A DNA stretch of 64,000 nucleotides from Diaporthe sp. PMI_573 (lineage: Eukaryota > Ascomycota > Sordariomycetes > Diaporthales > Diaporthaceae). The stretch lies in assembly GCA_021399435.1 (NCBI GenBank), contig JAJTUP010000052.1:124001-188000 (forward strand). Reading direction: 5' to 3'. The position numbers and the translations under genes were made by a program. Shown in pieces: positions 20,705 through 29,874 of this stretch. Each line of letters begins with the position of its first letter. The first letter of the stretch is position 1. Under the pieces are notes generated by a model. That model had not been told where the DNA came from. It saw only the letters and a list, made by a program, of their open reading frames with translations, and searched no databases.

Positions 20705-22002
20705 CTTCCCTTCAGGCGCACGAGTTCGATGTCTTCTACGATCCTCTTCCTCACCGGCTTTGGTCTTTCGGCCACATCATTAATCTGGCCGTGATGGAGT
20801 TCCTCATAGGAAAGCGACCACCCACAACAGATTCCTACCACGGGCCATCCAACAAGGAAGTTGAGCAATGGAGAAGGCGAGGGGCGATAGGCAAGCTGCA
20901 TAACATCGTAGTCTACGTCACTTGGACACCCCAGCGGCTTCAAACGTTTACTGGTCTCACCGACGGTCTAAGGCTGCGGCGCGACAATGACACTCGTTGG
21001 AATTCGTGGTACGGCATGGTCGAGTGGGTCCTCAGGCCCAAAGTCCGCCAAGCCATCACCGTATTTTGTGCTGAAGAGCCGGCTCTGCAAGACGATGTTC
21101 TGACTCCCTCTGACTGGGTAACTTTGACCGAGACTCACAAATTCCTCGAGCCATTTCACGACGCTACAATGGCCAACGAGGGCATGGGAAATTCCATCTC
21201 TGACGTTCTGCCTACCATGGACTACCTTCTGCATCACATTGAGGCAGCCAAGAAGACCACCACCATCCCCCAGTTGGCTACAATGATGGAGACCGCCTGG
21301 GCAAAACTGGCTGACTACTATGAATTGACGGAAGATTCGCCGGTCTACTCAGCTGCGACGGTATTGCATCCTTCCCTCAAGTGGGCATACATGGAGAAGA
21401 CTTGGGAGGACAAGAATGAATGGATTGAGAGAGCTAAAGCTCGCGTAGGGGAGCTGTGGAGGGAGTCGTACAAATCAACCACCTCCTGCCCTGTTCTTCG
21501 ACCAACTTCTGCACAAGAGCCAACTACAAGACGACCAAATGGGTACAAAATGTGGATGAGAGAGCAAAAGGCTACGATTTTCAACATGGATGACGACGAG
21601 TACGAAGTGTACTGCCGTGAGCCTGTGATGATGGTATCGGATCCGTTGAAATGGTGGTTAGAATCAGCGCAGCGACGGCGGTTCCCTAACTTATCTATGA
21701 TGGCCATCGACATTCTATCGATTGCGCCTATGTCTACTGAGACAGAGCGACTCTTCTCCAAAGCCAAGCTTTCGGTAACCGACCAGCGAGGATCCATGAA
21801 CATTGAAACGTTGAACCTCTTGGAATGCCTACGATCCTGGGACAGGAGCTCTTTGATAGTCCCATCAGAGGTAAGCCTTCTGATTCGTGATGTGTACCGT
21901 TGTCTAATTCTGGACTCTAGTGTCGTTATGTCGATCCGGCAGCCACGGGTACCGTCGTCGATACTTTGGATTCAGGGACGTGATAAAAAAGGCGGGCGGT
22001 GA
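20705..22002 (+). pseudogene. hAT transposase, C-terminal two thirds
   Basis: The open frame reads as a hAT transposase from about 20710 (RLWSFGHIINLAVMEFLIGK, then RRRGAIGKLHNIVVYVTWTP, RDNDTRWNSWYGMV) to the dimerisation domain near 21620-21840 (DPLKWWLESAQRRRFPNLSM, APMSTETERLFSKAKLSV). The stop is at 22000. The N-terminal zinc finger and first catalytic block are missing, cut at the junction with the opposite-strand hAT. It belongs to a different subfamily from that neighbour. There are no stops in 430 codons, so it is younger than the 5-8 kb copy. Confidence 0.85.
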
Positions 22003-22074
22003 GACAATTCGATAATGGCATTGGGAAGCTTGGAGGCAGGTACGGGGATGGGCCACAAGCCATCTTTTATGTTT

Positions 22075-22280
22075 GGACTATTAGTGTAGACCATAGTTTG
22101 CACTGTGGTCTAGTGTGACGGTGACGGACGGACCAATAGTTTAGTTTGGGCATTTCAGGCAGACTGGTAGTTTAGTGTGGCCGAGTTAGACGGACCGGTA
22201 GTTTAGTGTGGCCAATTCAAACGGACTAAATGAGCAGTTTGAGGCTTTCACACGCACTGGTTACACTATTAGGAGCCCTG
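22075..22280 (+). repeat. Right terminus of the plus-strand hAT remnant
   Basis: Subterminal repeats (GGTAGTTTAGTGTGGCC and variants) and the inverted TIR CACTATTAGGAGCCCTG ending at 22280. Nearly the same sequence lies at 15105-15311. Confidence 0.8.
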
Positions 22281-23714
22281 ATCCGGCCATGGAATAGTAA
22301 CAGGAAAACCTGGTTTCGCCTCAAGAATCAGAGCACGCAGTAAGATGTCAATGGTATGCCCTTCAACATAGGCTATGGCACTGTACCATTGAGCGCAAGA
22401 GAGGATCCATCCTGACGTGTGTAGGCGTGAAATGGATGGGGATCGATGAGAGATTCGGAGATGGGCAGAGGTGATGAACAGGTGAGAAAGAGAGCTCGAG
22501 AGGGAAGGAAAGGGGTTTATGTGTTCATCCGTGTCCCTCCTCTATCACCCCGAGGCGCAACGGCCGGCTATATCGGCAAGATTCTGACGTTGAGGCGCGA
22601 ATCGTATGGCCAATCTGACTCTCTGAAGAGCTGAATGCGGTTGTTGGTCACCGTGCCGCAGCCCACTCCACGTACGAGGACGTCGTCTCATGGATCTGTA
22701 CTGCCTCAGCCCCTTCAAGATGAGTGACATGATGTCATTGTCACCTCAGGAGTGACCGAGGGACACGTTCCCTCCGAATATCATGCCGGGTTTAGTAACC
22801 ATCTCCCTTCCTTCCCTTCAGCTGCTCAGGGGCTGATGGCATGGATGGCGTCGATGAGCCACCAGCATCGCCGCTCCCTCCGAAGCGTGATTGTGATGTG
22901 CAGAAGACCGGGTTCCAAGTGTATTAATACGTCAGGACAACTCAGATAAGGCAGACTTGAGGTGCTTTGCATGGCCTTCAGGGGGGAAGGGGGCTTGGTC
23001 AAGACACGGAAGGGATGAACTCAGAAGGGCCGAGCCGACCCCGGCATCTTTTGATACACCACGGCATCACGTTGTCAAGGCAGATTCCAAAATTCGTAGT
23101 AGCTTGTGAGACGAAGAGGACATAACGCATAATATGGGCTGAGAGTATCTTGGCTGCACCAGATGACCCTTCAAGGCCCGGCCCAGGATGGGAGAGGGAT
23201 TTGCGTCATTCAGGGATCGCCGAGCACGCAGCTCCTATCCGGCATAGGAGTCTTTTCAGTGATCCGCCACCACTCCCAACAGACAAGGGGAAGGGAGGCC
23301 TCTTCATAGCATCGCCAGAAGCCTCCGGGCACGCGAAGTCAAGTCCTTCAGGCTGCTGATAAACTATCCCGTCAGACACTTGACTAGGGGATCTCAGTCT
23401 GACAGACATCATGAGCGCCGATCTCATGCATCTCCTGGTCTGTGGCTTTGCGAGAGGTGCGGAAGCACAGCCAAGGCATCCTAGGCCCCATGGATGCGAC
23501 ATATCCTCGCAACCGGAATGAGGTCGCCATGTCAAAATATGCCTTGGCAATTGGGAGGGCAAGACATGTCGACCTGTCATGGCCACGTCCGGGCATATAT
23601 ATAGTTGGTCACTATTCTCTTTTGCCCTGATCCCAACTCCCAACGTACAGACTTCTCAATGATCCATCACTGATTCTTCAACGCGAGCACGAAGATCTTG
23701 AACAGTCCCCCACG
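22281..23714. other. Intergenic, no gene supported
   Basis: ORFs here are short and overlap on both strands (for example minus 23206-23643). A TATA-like CATATATATAG lies at 23594-23604, about 110 bp before ATG 23715, and may belong to the chromodomain gene. Confidence 0.4.
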
Positions 23715-23847
23715 ATGGAACCAACGCAGCAGATAACTCCGGGTCAAAATTGGTTACTTTGCCGCGCCGAGGGTCCCCCAGATATACTTCCCCGGTACGA
23801 AGAGGGGCATCGTCCTTTAGCGCCTGAGCCGAACACATCGCATCTCC

Positions 23848-24852
23848 ATGAGCAATGGGGATCGTTCGATGTCCGAGTTGGAGCCACGCCAAGCAACATT
23901 GCACCCCATTGTTTCCAGACAGTGCCGGCTCCGACTCCATTTCCAATATGCGGACCCGCTACAGCTGAGTGCGAAGTGCCTCATCCCCTTAGGTGGCCTC
24001 ATAGCTGACCAAAACAGGCCCTTGACGGAGCCCATAGGTACTATGGGCGCTTCGTTTCTTCCTGTCGAGGCACCCCTACCAGTACAGAGTCTCGAATGTT
24101 CTCCATATACATTTCAACCGTACCTCGAGCCGATGGCTTGGTCGCCCCCCTTCCATACTCCGAGCAATTCTTCCTTTTTTTACCCATTCACGGAGGCGAA
24201 GACCTTGCCGCCATGGAGTCAATTCGCTGCCCATAACCTACCGCCGTACGAACTTCGGAGTCCTGAACCGGCACCGGAGATGCTTGTGCCAAGCTACGGA
24301 CAGGATTTCACAAGGCGGACGCCAATACCACTCAGCAGTTCCTGTTCATGCTCCGGGAGCCAAGGAAGCAGTGTTTGGGATTCATGTTCCATCACTGATA
24401 CCTCTCTGTCCTCTCTACCCGACGGCACTTCCCAGGCACTCGGCTCAGAGACTGAACACAAGAAAAAACCAATAACCGGTTCGGCCCCCGGCAGCCAAGC
24501 AGCAAGCCAGCCGATCCCGATAGATGCCGAGGGAAACGTATGGGAAGTTGACATGCTGCTCGGCAAATGGACTCGAGGTGGGACGACTTGGTACCTCGTG
24601 AAGTGGAAGGGCTTTCACGACAACGATAGCACATGGGAGAAGCGGAGAGACATAGGCGCTGAGCTGGTCGACGAGTTCGAGGCGAGTTATGAAGGGAATC
24701 ACTTTGCGATTGAGTGGTTACTGGGGAAGAGAGCCCGACATGGGAGGATTGAATACCTTGTGGAATGGAAAGGCCCGGGTGGCGATAATTCCTGGGAGAA
24801 GGAGGCGGACATAAGCCGTGCACGGATTATGGAGTTTGAAGGGGGACAGTAG
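23848..24852 (+). CDS. Tandem chromodomain protein
   Basis: The ORF ends at 24852 with two chromodomains: first about 24530-24690 (VWEVDMLLGKWTRGGTTWYL, then VKWKGFHDNDSTWE), second about 24700-24835 (FAIEWLLGKRARHGRIEYLV, then EWKGPGGDNSWEKE). They are preceded by a Pro/Ser-rich disordered region. Chromodomains read methylated lysines, mainly H3K9 or H3K27. The first keeps the conserved Trp of KWKG and an aromatic after it; the second has Pro where the third aromatic-cage residue normally is, so it may not bind methyl-lysine. The 5' end is uncertain: ATG 23848, ATG 24043 and an upstream exon from ATG 23715 (joined by an intron ending AG 24017) are all possible. No retroelement sequence adjoins it, so it does not look like an integrase tail. 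Confidence 0.7.
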   Translation: MSNGDRSMSELEPRQATLHPIVSRQCRLRLHFQYADPLQLSAKCLIPLGGLIADQNRPLTEPIGTMGASFLPVEAPLPVQSLECSPYTFQPYLEPMAWSPPFHTPSNSSFFYPFTEAKTLPPWSQFAAHNLPPYELRSPEPAPEMLVPSYGQDFTRRTPIPLSSSCSCSGSQGSSVWDSCSITDTSLSSLPDGTSQALGSETEHKKKPITGSAPGSQAASQPIPIDAEGNVWEVDMLLGKWTRGGTTWYLVKWKGFHDNDSTWEKRRDIGAELVDEFEASYEGNHFAIEWLLGKRARHGRIEYLVEWKGPGGDNSWEKEADISRARIMEFEGGQ

Positions 24853-25099
24853 CTTAAGGTTTCGGTAGCGTCTTTTGGTTGTCCGGAAGCTGCTGGTTCC
24901 CGCCGTCCATGCTCTTCGATTGCTGCGGGCCGAGCCGAGCCATGCATCTCACCACACATGGTTACCACCCTGCTGTTTGCAGCAAGTCACGAGAAAGCTC
25001 GAATTGGAACGTGTCAACGTCCTACCTGTAAATTTCTTTTCGGCTGGCTGTCCTTCAGGACAAATTCTGGGAATTTCGAAATCCGATTCAACAAGAGGC

Positions 25100-25340
25100 G
25101 GTCAGAACATGGCCATTTGGGGTGACCCAGGATCGGGCTCACATATCACGTGCGCGCGCCTTACATGACCACATCGGCCATTGAAAGTGTGTCAAAGTCT
25201 GACGTGGTTCTCAGTACCCTGCGCCAGACCGATTCTGTTCGGTTATTTTAAGCAAGCTGCAAAATGGCCCGAATCCTGGGCCAAGTGGCCTTTGTACCAT
25301 TTTTGGGCCGACCCAGAACTGGGCTTACATATCACCTGCC
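25100..25340 (+). repeat. Diverged direct repeat of about 50 bp
   Basis: CCAGGATCGGGCTCACATATC (about 25127) and CCAGAACTGGGCTTACATATC (about 25314) sit in similar 50-bp contexts about 190 bp apart. Origin unknown; they lie just before the pogo fragment and may be part of that element's left region. Confidence 0.45.
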
Positions 25341-25489
25341 CTCGTCTGGCGCGTCCATATTCTGGGCCTGAGAGCAGTGTATGTTAGGTGCATGTCTGCT
25401 TCACAACAGACAGCTGTCTGCCCACTAGGGAAAAAACTGGCCTGGCGAACTGACCGAGTAAATTTAGCTCTCTGGGTTGCGGCTTTCTG

Positions 25490-25966
25490 GTGTGGAAGAT
25501 ATGGCAAGCCTGTGGGCAAGCATCTCGAGATGGCAAGCCTGTGGGCAAGCACTGGGCTCGTCGCTTTCTGGATGCACAATCCAGCCTGAAGACCAAGTTT
25601 AATCGGCCTTATGAGTACCAGAGGGCCCTCTGCGAAGATCCAGAGGTCACTGGGAACTGGTTCCGGCTACTCCGTAACATGATGGCTAAGTATGGGGTCG
25701 TGGATGACGACCTATACAACTTCGACGAGACTGGCTTTATGATGGGCGTGATAACTGCATCAATAGTTGTTACACGTTCTGATCGACATGGAAAGGCTAA
25801 ATCTATACAGCCTGGAAAAATGGGCAAAGTCATCGAATGCATCAATGCGAAGGGCTGGTGTATCCCGCCGTTTGTTATGGTGCAAGGCGCCTACCACCTT
25901 GCCAACTGGACAACAGAGTCAGACTTCCCACCAAGCGGTGAAATGGAGTGCATTGATCGCCGATAG
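25490..25966 (+). pseudogene. pogo/Tc1-type transposase fragment
   Basis: Reads WARRFLDAQSSLKTKFNRP, then NWFRLLRNMMAKYGVVDDD, YNFDETGFMMGV (first DDE aspartate) and CINAKGWCIPPFVMVQGAY, then leaves the family after TESDFPPS. The DNA-binding domain and the rest of the DDE triad are absent. The 5' edge has a tandem duplication of about 30 bp around GGCAAGCCTGTGGGCAAGCA. It is a sister copy of 15312-15640. Confidence 0.8.
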
Positions 25967-26074
25967 CAAAGATTATCTCCATAGTGCTCGATGAGGCTTT
26001 ATAGGGCATCTTTTAGGTCTGAAGGCAGATTGGACCCGCGGGAATCAAAACGTCCTCCCTGCGATGATACCTTC

Positions 26075-26262
26075 TGTCGGATTATCACCCTTTTAGGTAC
26101 ATGTAATTAGGGTCCAATTGATGGGGTGGTCACTTGTGTATTTTTTGTTGATGTCTTGTCTTGGTTCTCTAGTGCGACCCCTCCCGTTGGGGGCTGGTTT
26201 TGTCATGACGGACATATTGATGCCTCAGGCACACACCTCTTGGCTACCCGTCACATCTGACA
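26075..26262 (-). repeat. Solo LTR of the copia-1 family
   Basis: Begins TGTCGGATTATCACCC and ends CACATCTGACA; it matches the LTR at 32669-32862 along its length. No internal retroelement sequence adjoins it. Flanking pentamers (CCTTC, CCACT) do not match, so the target duplication has decayed or the flank is rearranged. Confidence 0.85.
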
Positions 26263-26391
26263 CCACTTTGAAGTTGGCCTTCAAGCAGGCCTGTCACTGC
26301 ATATACATCAGATTGGACCAGTCAGTAGAGTGAAATTGTGGGGCTTCGGGTGATTATGGAAGAACCGTACGAAACGAAAATAGCTTAGCGC

Positions 26392-26450
26392 AAAGGCCCT
26401 CTGGGGTGTGTCCCCCCGGGCGAAATAAAATCCATCCATCCATCCACTTT
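26392..26450 (+). mobile_element. Possible LINE 3' tail with (ATCC)n
   Basis: CCCCCCGGGCGAAATAAAA followed by ATCC repeats resembles the tail at 42938-43000 (CCGCCGGGCGGAATAAA then TG repeats): a GC-rich stem, AATAAA and a microsatellite. It is probably the end of a 5'-truncated non-LTR element. Confidence 0.45.
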
Positions 26451-26471
26451 GAAGTTGCGGTAATACTTCCA

Positions 26472-26726
26472 TGGCAGAAAGGGTACGTAATGGTACGTAC
26501 TGACTGGCAGAAAGGGTACGTACTGATTGGCAGAAAGGGTACGTATTGATTGGTAGAAAAAGGTACGTACTGACTGGCAGAAAGGGTACGTACTGATTGG
26601 CAGAAAGGGTACGTATTGACTCACAGAAAATGGTACGTACTGTCTGGCAGAAAACGGTACGTACTGACTGGCAGAAAACGGTACGTACTGACTGGCAGAA
26701 AACGGTACATACTAACTGGCCGAAAG
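26472..26726 (+). repeat. 23-bp minisatellite, about 11 units
   Basis: Units follow TGGCAGAAAAGGGTACGTACTGA with variants (GGTACGTATTGA, AACGGTACGTAC). Most units are 22-23 bp. Each holds the palindrome GTACGTAC or GTACGTA, also frequent at the hAT ends near 19.3 and 57.5 kb. The antisense ORF across it is a by-product. Confidence 0.85.
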
Positions 26727-27185
26727 AATGAGGATATGTGCGTACCCATTTTCGTACCCTCGGCTTACTAGGTTGCCTTAAGCCTTAGAAACCTCAAGAG
26801 GAGGGGGAAGGCATCTTCAAAAGTACGACTCGGTAAAGCACCGTACACTGAACACGCACCAAAGCGAGTGCTACGCATCAGGGCAACTTCCGCCACCAGC
26901 AGATGTGAGGCACTCATGTCGCCCTCGGCCATGGCATCCCAAGCTATATATGTGCCTCCGAAATTGCTGTTGGGGCCCTTGCCGTCATTTACGACATTAC
27001 CCCCTTGTACCCTGAAATGGCCAGCATTAGCCTGTCAGCCGAAGATTTCAACGGGCTCTCCGCAAAGGTGCTTGGAACTCAGCAATCCCACTCAACCTCA
27101 TCGACGCAGCAGCCAAAGCCCCCGGCTCATCTCTCCCCGAATCCCAATACCACGGCATTAAAGCCAAGTTCCTGGGGTTCCACTA

Positions 27186-27500
27186 CTTAAAGAGTATTTT
27201 TTCCTGGATGTACTGAAGGATCATGCGGGCGACGAAAGGCGCACAGTGGGCTTGCGATCCCAGCATAAATTGCGCGTGCTTTGCAGCACCTCTGCTGATA
27301 TTATAGCATTTGGCCACACCGACGATGTACTGCCGCAGACCGGAATTGTTCACAATAGCCTCTGTAACGCCGGGACAGCAAACCTCGACGGATTCGCTCG
27401 ACCAGGCTGTGATCCTGTTGAACAGTACGTCCGTTCTAACTGGACGGCGGACAGAATGGAAGGCAATACGATATCAGAAGCCGTTTAAGCAGTAGAAACT
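27186..27500 (-). CDS. Terminal exon of an unknown protein
   Basis: The minus-strand frame from about 27460 to the TAG at 27186 reads VLFNRITAWSSESVEVCCPG, then GVTEAIVNNSGLRQYIVGVA, then a Cys-containing helical end (FVARMILQYIQEKILFK). There is no ATG in the expected place, so it would be a 3' exon. It is joined at about 27500 to gypsy gag sequence. No family recognised. Confidence 0.3.
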
Positions 27501-27519
27501 GTTGCTTGTATTGTAGATC

Positions 27520-28173
27520 CCGATTGAGTATGGTGCGGGACCATCGCAAACGGGCACACCATAACCAACCTATATGGTTGCGGTTGCCAGTGAACTTTTC
27601 TGGGTCGGGGACGCGGGATTTCTCTTTGCGGTTGTAGTCGGGGTTAACATCGCCAGGGTACCTCTTAAAGGCAGCCCATGCGGCTACCCCTATGGGTACA
27701 AAGTCGTTCGGGTTGCCGCCGAATGCGCTGGCTGCTGTCGGCTCGCGTTCTCGTCGAGGCGGGCTCGGGGTTTGTTCTTGGGCCTCGAGCTGTGCAATCC
27801 TCGCTCTGAGCACTGCGAGCTCATCTTGGTGGCCTTGGTCGTTGCCGTAGTTAGACATCGCTTCTCTTTGAAGTTGTCTGCTGGGGTCTTGGTCTGAGGG
27901 TTCTGCCGACTCGACTGTCTGCGGAATGGTCTGATCTTCTTCTTCTTCAGCCTCGCCGGCTGCTTCAAGAGTGGACTGGAACGAATCGTCGTTGTCCTCT
28001 TCTTGGTCTTCTGGGGTCTTTGTTTCTGGACCGCTCTGGTCTGATGTGAGCTCTGAATCTGGCTCCCCGAGAAACGCGTTGTCTTCCGCTGTCTCGGGCT
28101 GTGCTGGGTTTTCGATCGGATTGAGTCGAGCTGACTGTCGACTCGTCGATCCCCAGTCTTTCTTCTTGGGCAT
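27520..28173 (-). pseudogene. Ty3/gypsy gag, 5' part
   Basis: ORF from ATG 28173: acidic N-terminus, a short coiled coil (HQDELAVLRARIAQLEAQEQ) and the start of the capsid region (PDYNRKEKSRVPDPEKFTGN), typical of fungal gypsy Gag. The match ends near 27560. The rest of gag and all of pol are missing. It lies directly downstream (minus orientation) of the LTR at 28310-28512. Confidence 0.75.
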
Positions 28174-28309
28174 GTAGTAACACGCGGGTCTTAGGTCTTG
28201 GGTCTTGGGCCTTAGGCGAGGTCTTTTTCGTCGGTCGCGTCGACGTGAGGGTTGGGTTCCGTATTTATTGATCGCTCGGTCAGCGAGGGAATTGGCGAGC
28301 TTAGAATAG

Positions 28310-28512
28310 TGTCACGGCCAGCACGAGATGCAGCATGGGAGCTGGGTCTATTGGCGCTATCAACGAATATTCTAAGCTAAAGAGAAAGAAGGAAAAAGGG
28401 AGAGCGAAGCTCATGCGATCCCTGGACTGCGTAAAAGTCTTGACGCGACTGTGGGGCTCAGGGTTAGGGCCTTGTGACGGCCAGGGCTTGCTTGACCGTG
28501 GCTGCCGTCACA
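28310..28512 (-). repeat. Ty3/gypsy LTR (5' LTR of the gag fragment)
   Basis: 203 bp; on the minus strand it runs TGTGACGGCAGCC ... GGCCGTGACA, with inverted ends TGTGACGGC/GCCGTCACA. The gag ATG is 136 bp further along the same strand. A solo copy lies at 29184-29381 in the opposite orientation. Confidence 0.85.
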
Positions 28513-28613
28513 CCTAACAGTACTAAGGAGTCTTATAAGTTATTACTTATGGCTTTCTATAAATAATAGTCTTAATATTTATATTAACTTCTATAAAGAT
28601 AAAATATATAATA

Positions 28614-28706
28614 ATTGTTAAACGGGATGCCACTCATTAGGGTACTATGTGGTCGAAATCACATAAGGAGTTACCCTAGACTTAGTGTCAGCTTTTTCAC
28701 TAAGTA
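28614..28706 (+). repeat. Left arm of a long inverted repeat
   Basis: TGTTAAACGGGATGCCACTC and onward to GAAGCGTGCATAC matches the complement of 29386-29492 over about 95 bp with scattered differences, mostly transitions. The arms bracket about 680 bp of non-coding DNA that includes a later solo LTR. It may be the end of a TIR element or an inverted pair of old solo LTRs. Confidence 0.7.
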
Positions 28707-29183
28707 CGAAGCGTGCATACACGCTGGGAGATGAGTTTGGTAGCCGTAAGTCGTTAATTTGGGTACTAAAAACCCTTAGATTTCGAACCCTTGCATTCGG
28801 CTAAAAACTTAATTAAAAACGGTAATTTTTATTTTTCCTGTAAATTTAGCTTCTGAATTTTACTATGGACCCACTTTTAGCCGAATTGGGCCTAGTTTAG
28901 GTAGTTAGGTTATAGGTTGAAGTGGGAGGTTTTGGAGGCGAATTTTCCGGTACTCGCGAATTTGCAGCAGAGCTCACCAACGCGTGCCGAAGGGTGAGAT
29001 GATGTCTCAGGGCACCCTCGCCAGCAATTCAGACTATTTCGCCGCACAACGCCTATTTAGGCCACTTTGCCACTATATCTCTGCTATCTACGTGACTTAC
29101 AGAAGGTCCCAGACTTTTCTTAGAAGCCTATCAGTGCCTGCAGCACTATAGGTCATTACCTGTAGCTTTCTATAGTATATATG

Positions 29184-29381
29184 TGTGACGGCAGCCACGG
29201 TAGGCAAGCCACCTGGCCGTCACAAGGACCCTAACCCTTAGCCCCACAGTCGCGTCAAGACTTCGCGAGCCAGGGACCGCCAGAGCTTCGCTCTCCCCTT
29301 TCTTTTCCTCTCCTCAGCTTAGAATCTTCGTCGATAGTGCCAATAGACCCAGCTCCCATGCTGCATCTCGTGGCCGTGACA
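29184..29381 (+). repeat. Solo gypsy LTR with 5-bp target duplication ATATG
   Basis: Runs TGTGACGGCAGCCACGG ... GTGGCCGTGACA, homologous to the LTR at 28310-28512. ATATG precedes it (29179-29183) and follows it (29382-29386), a clean pentamer target-site duplication. It arose by LTR-LTR recombination of a full insertion into the inverted-repeat element. Confidence 0.92.
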
Positions 29382-29385
29382 ATAT

Positions 29386-29492
29386 GCACGCTTTATATTT
29401 ATTGAAAAGCTGACATTAAGTTTATGGTAACTCCTTGTGTGTTTTCGACCACACAGTACCCTAATGAGTAATATCCCGTTTGACAGAATAGT
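29386..29492 (-). repeat. Right arm of the long inverted repeat
   Basis: Complement of 28614-28706; GTATGC/GCATAC at the inner edge is split from its neighbour by the solo LTR insertion at 29184-29381. Confidence 0.7.
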
Positions 29493-29628
29493 TAGATTTT
29501 CTATAGGGTGTGGGTAGACGCGTTTACGAGGAATGTGTGTCTGGGAGGGGTTTGCGGCAGATTAGGGAGTGCGGCAGATGTGCGCCGGGTACGTTTCGAG
29601 GAATAAAAGTGGGGTGCCCCGGCTGCAC

Positions 29629-29691
29629 GGCGTGTTCGGCGTAATTGGGCGTCTTGGGCGTATTCGGCGTGTTTGGCGTCTTCCGCGTATC
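29629..29691 (+). repeat. 9-bp tandem repeat (GGCGTnTTn), 7 units
   Basis: Units GGCGTGTTC, GGCGTAATT, GGGCGTCTT, GGGCGTATT, CGGCGTGTT, TGGCGTCTT, CCGCGTATC follow one another about 190 bp upstream of the oxidoreductase start. Possible promoter microrepeat. Confidence 0.7.
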
Positions 29692-29772
29692 TAAGCAAGC
29701 ATTGACGTGACACTCCCAAGTGCGACTGACTATATCCTGGCTGCTAGATGATGAAACAGCATCCAAGAACCT

Positions 29773-29780
29773 TATAAATA
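29773..29780 (+). promoter_or_regulatory. TATA box of the oxidoreductase gene
   Basis: TATAAATA lies 95 bp before ATG 29875, a usual spacing for fungal core promoters. Confidence 0.5.
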
Positions 29781-29874
29781 GGAAAATGATTGCACATTGG
29801 GTAAAGGAGGTCCTAGGAGATAGTCCGATATAACTACAACACCTAAAATCGCACTTGAGGAGTCCGGAGCAACA

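Larger units (their letters stand above)
19290..20705 (-). mobile_element. Internally deleted hAT element, minus orientation
   Basis: Its 3' end is a palindromic (ACGT)n run at 19300-19325 that also ends the related copy near 57540. The 5' end is lost where it meets the plus-strand hAT remnant near 20705. It carries the deleted transposase ORF described next. Confidence 0.7.

Noticed and set aside
23993..24017. 25-bp intron joining ATG 23715 to the chromodomain frame
   Set aside because: Phase fits but the length is below what fungal spliceosomal introns allow.
26070..26267. Target duplication around the solo copia LTR
   Set aside because: CCTTC and CCACT do not match.
26385..26624. 79-codon minus-strand ORF rich in YVPFLP repeats
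   Set aside because: It is a translation of the 23-bp minisatellite; the repeat explains it fully.
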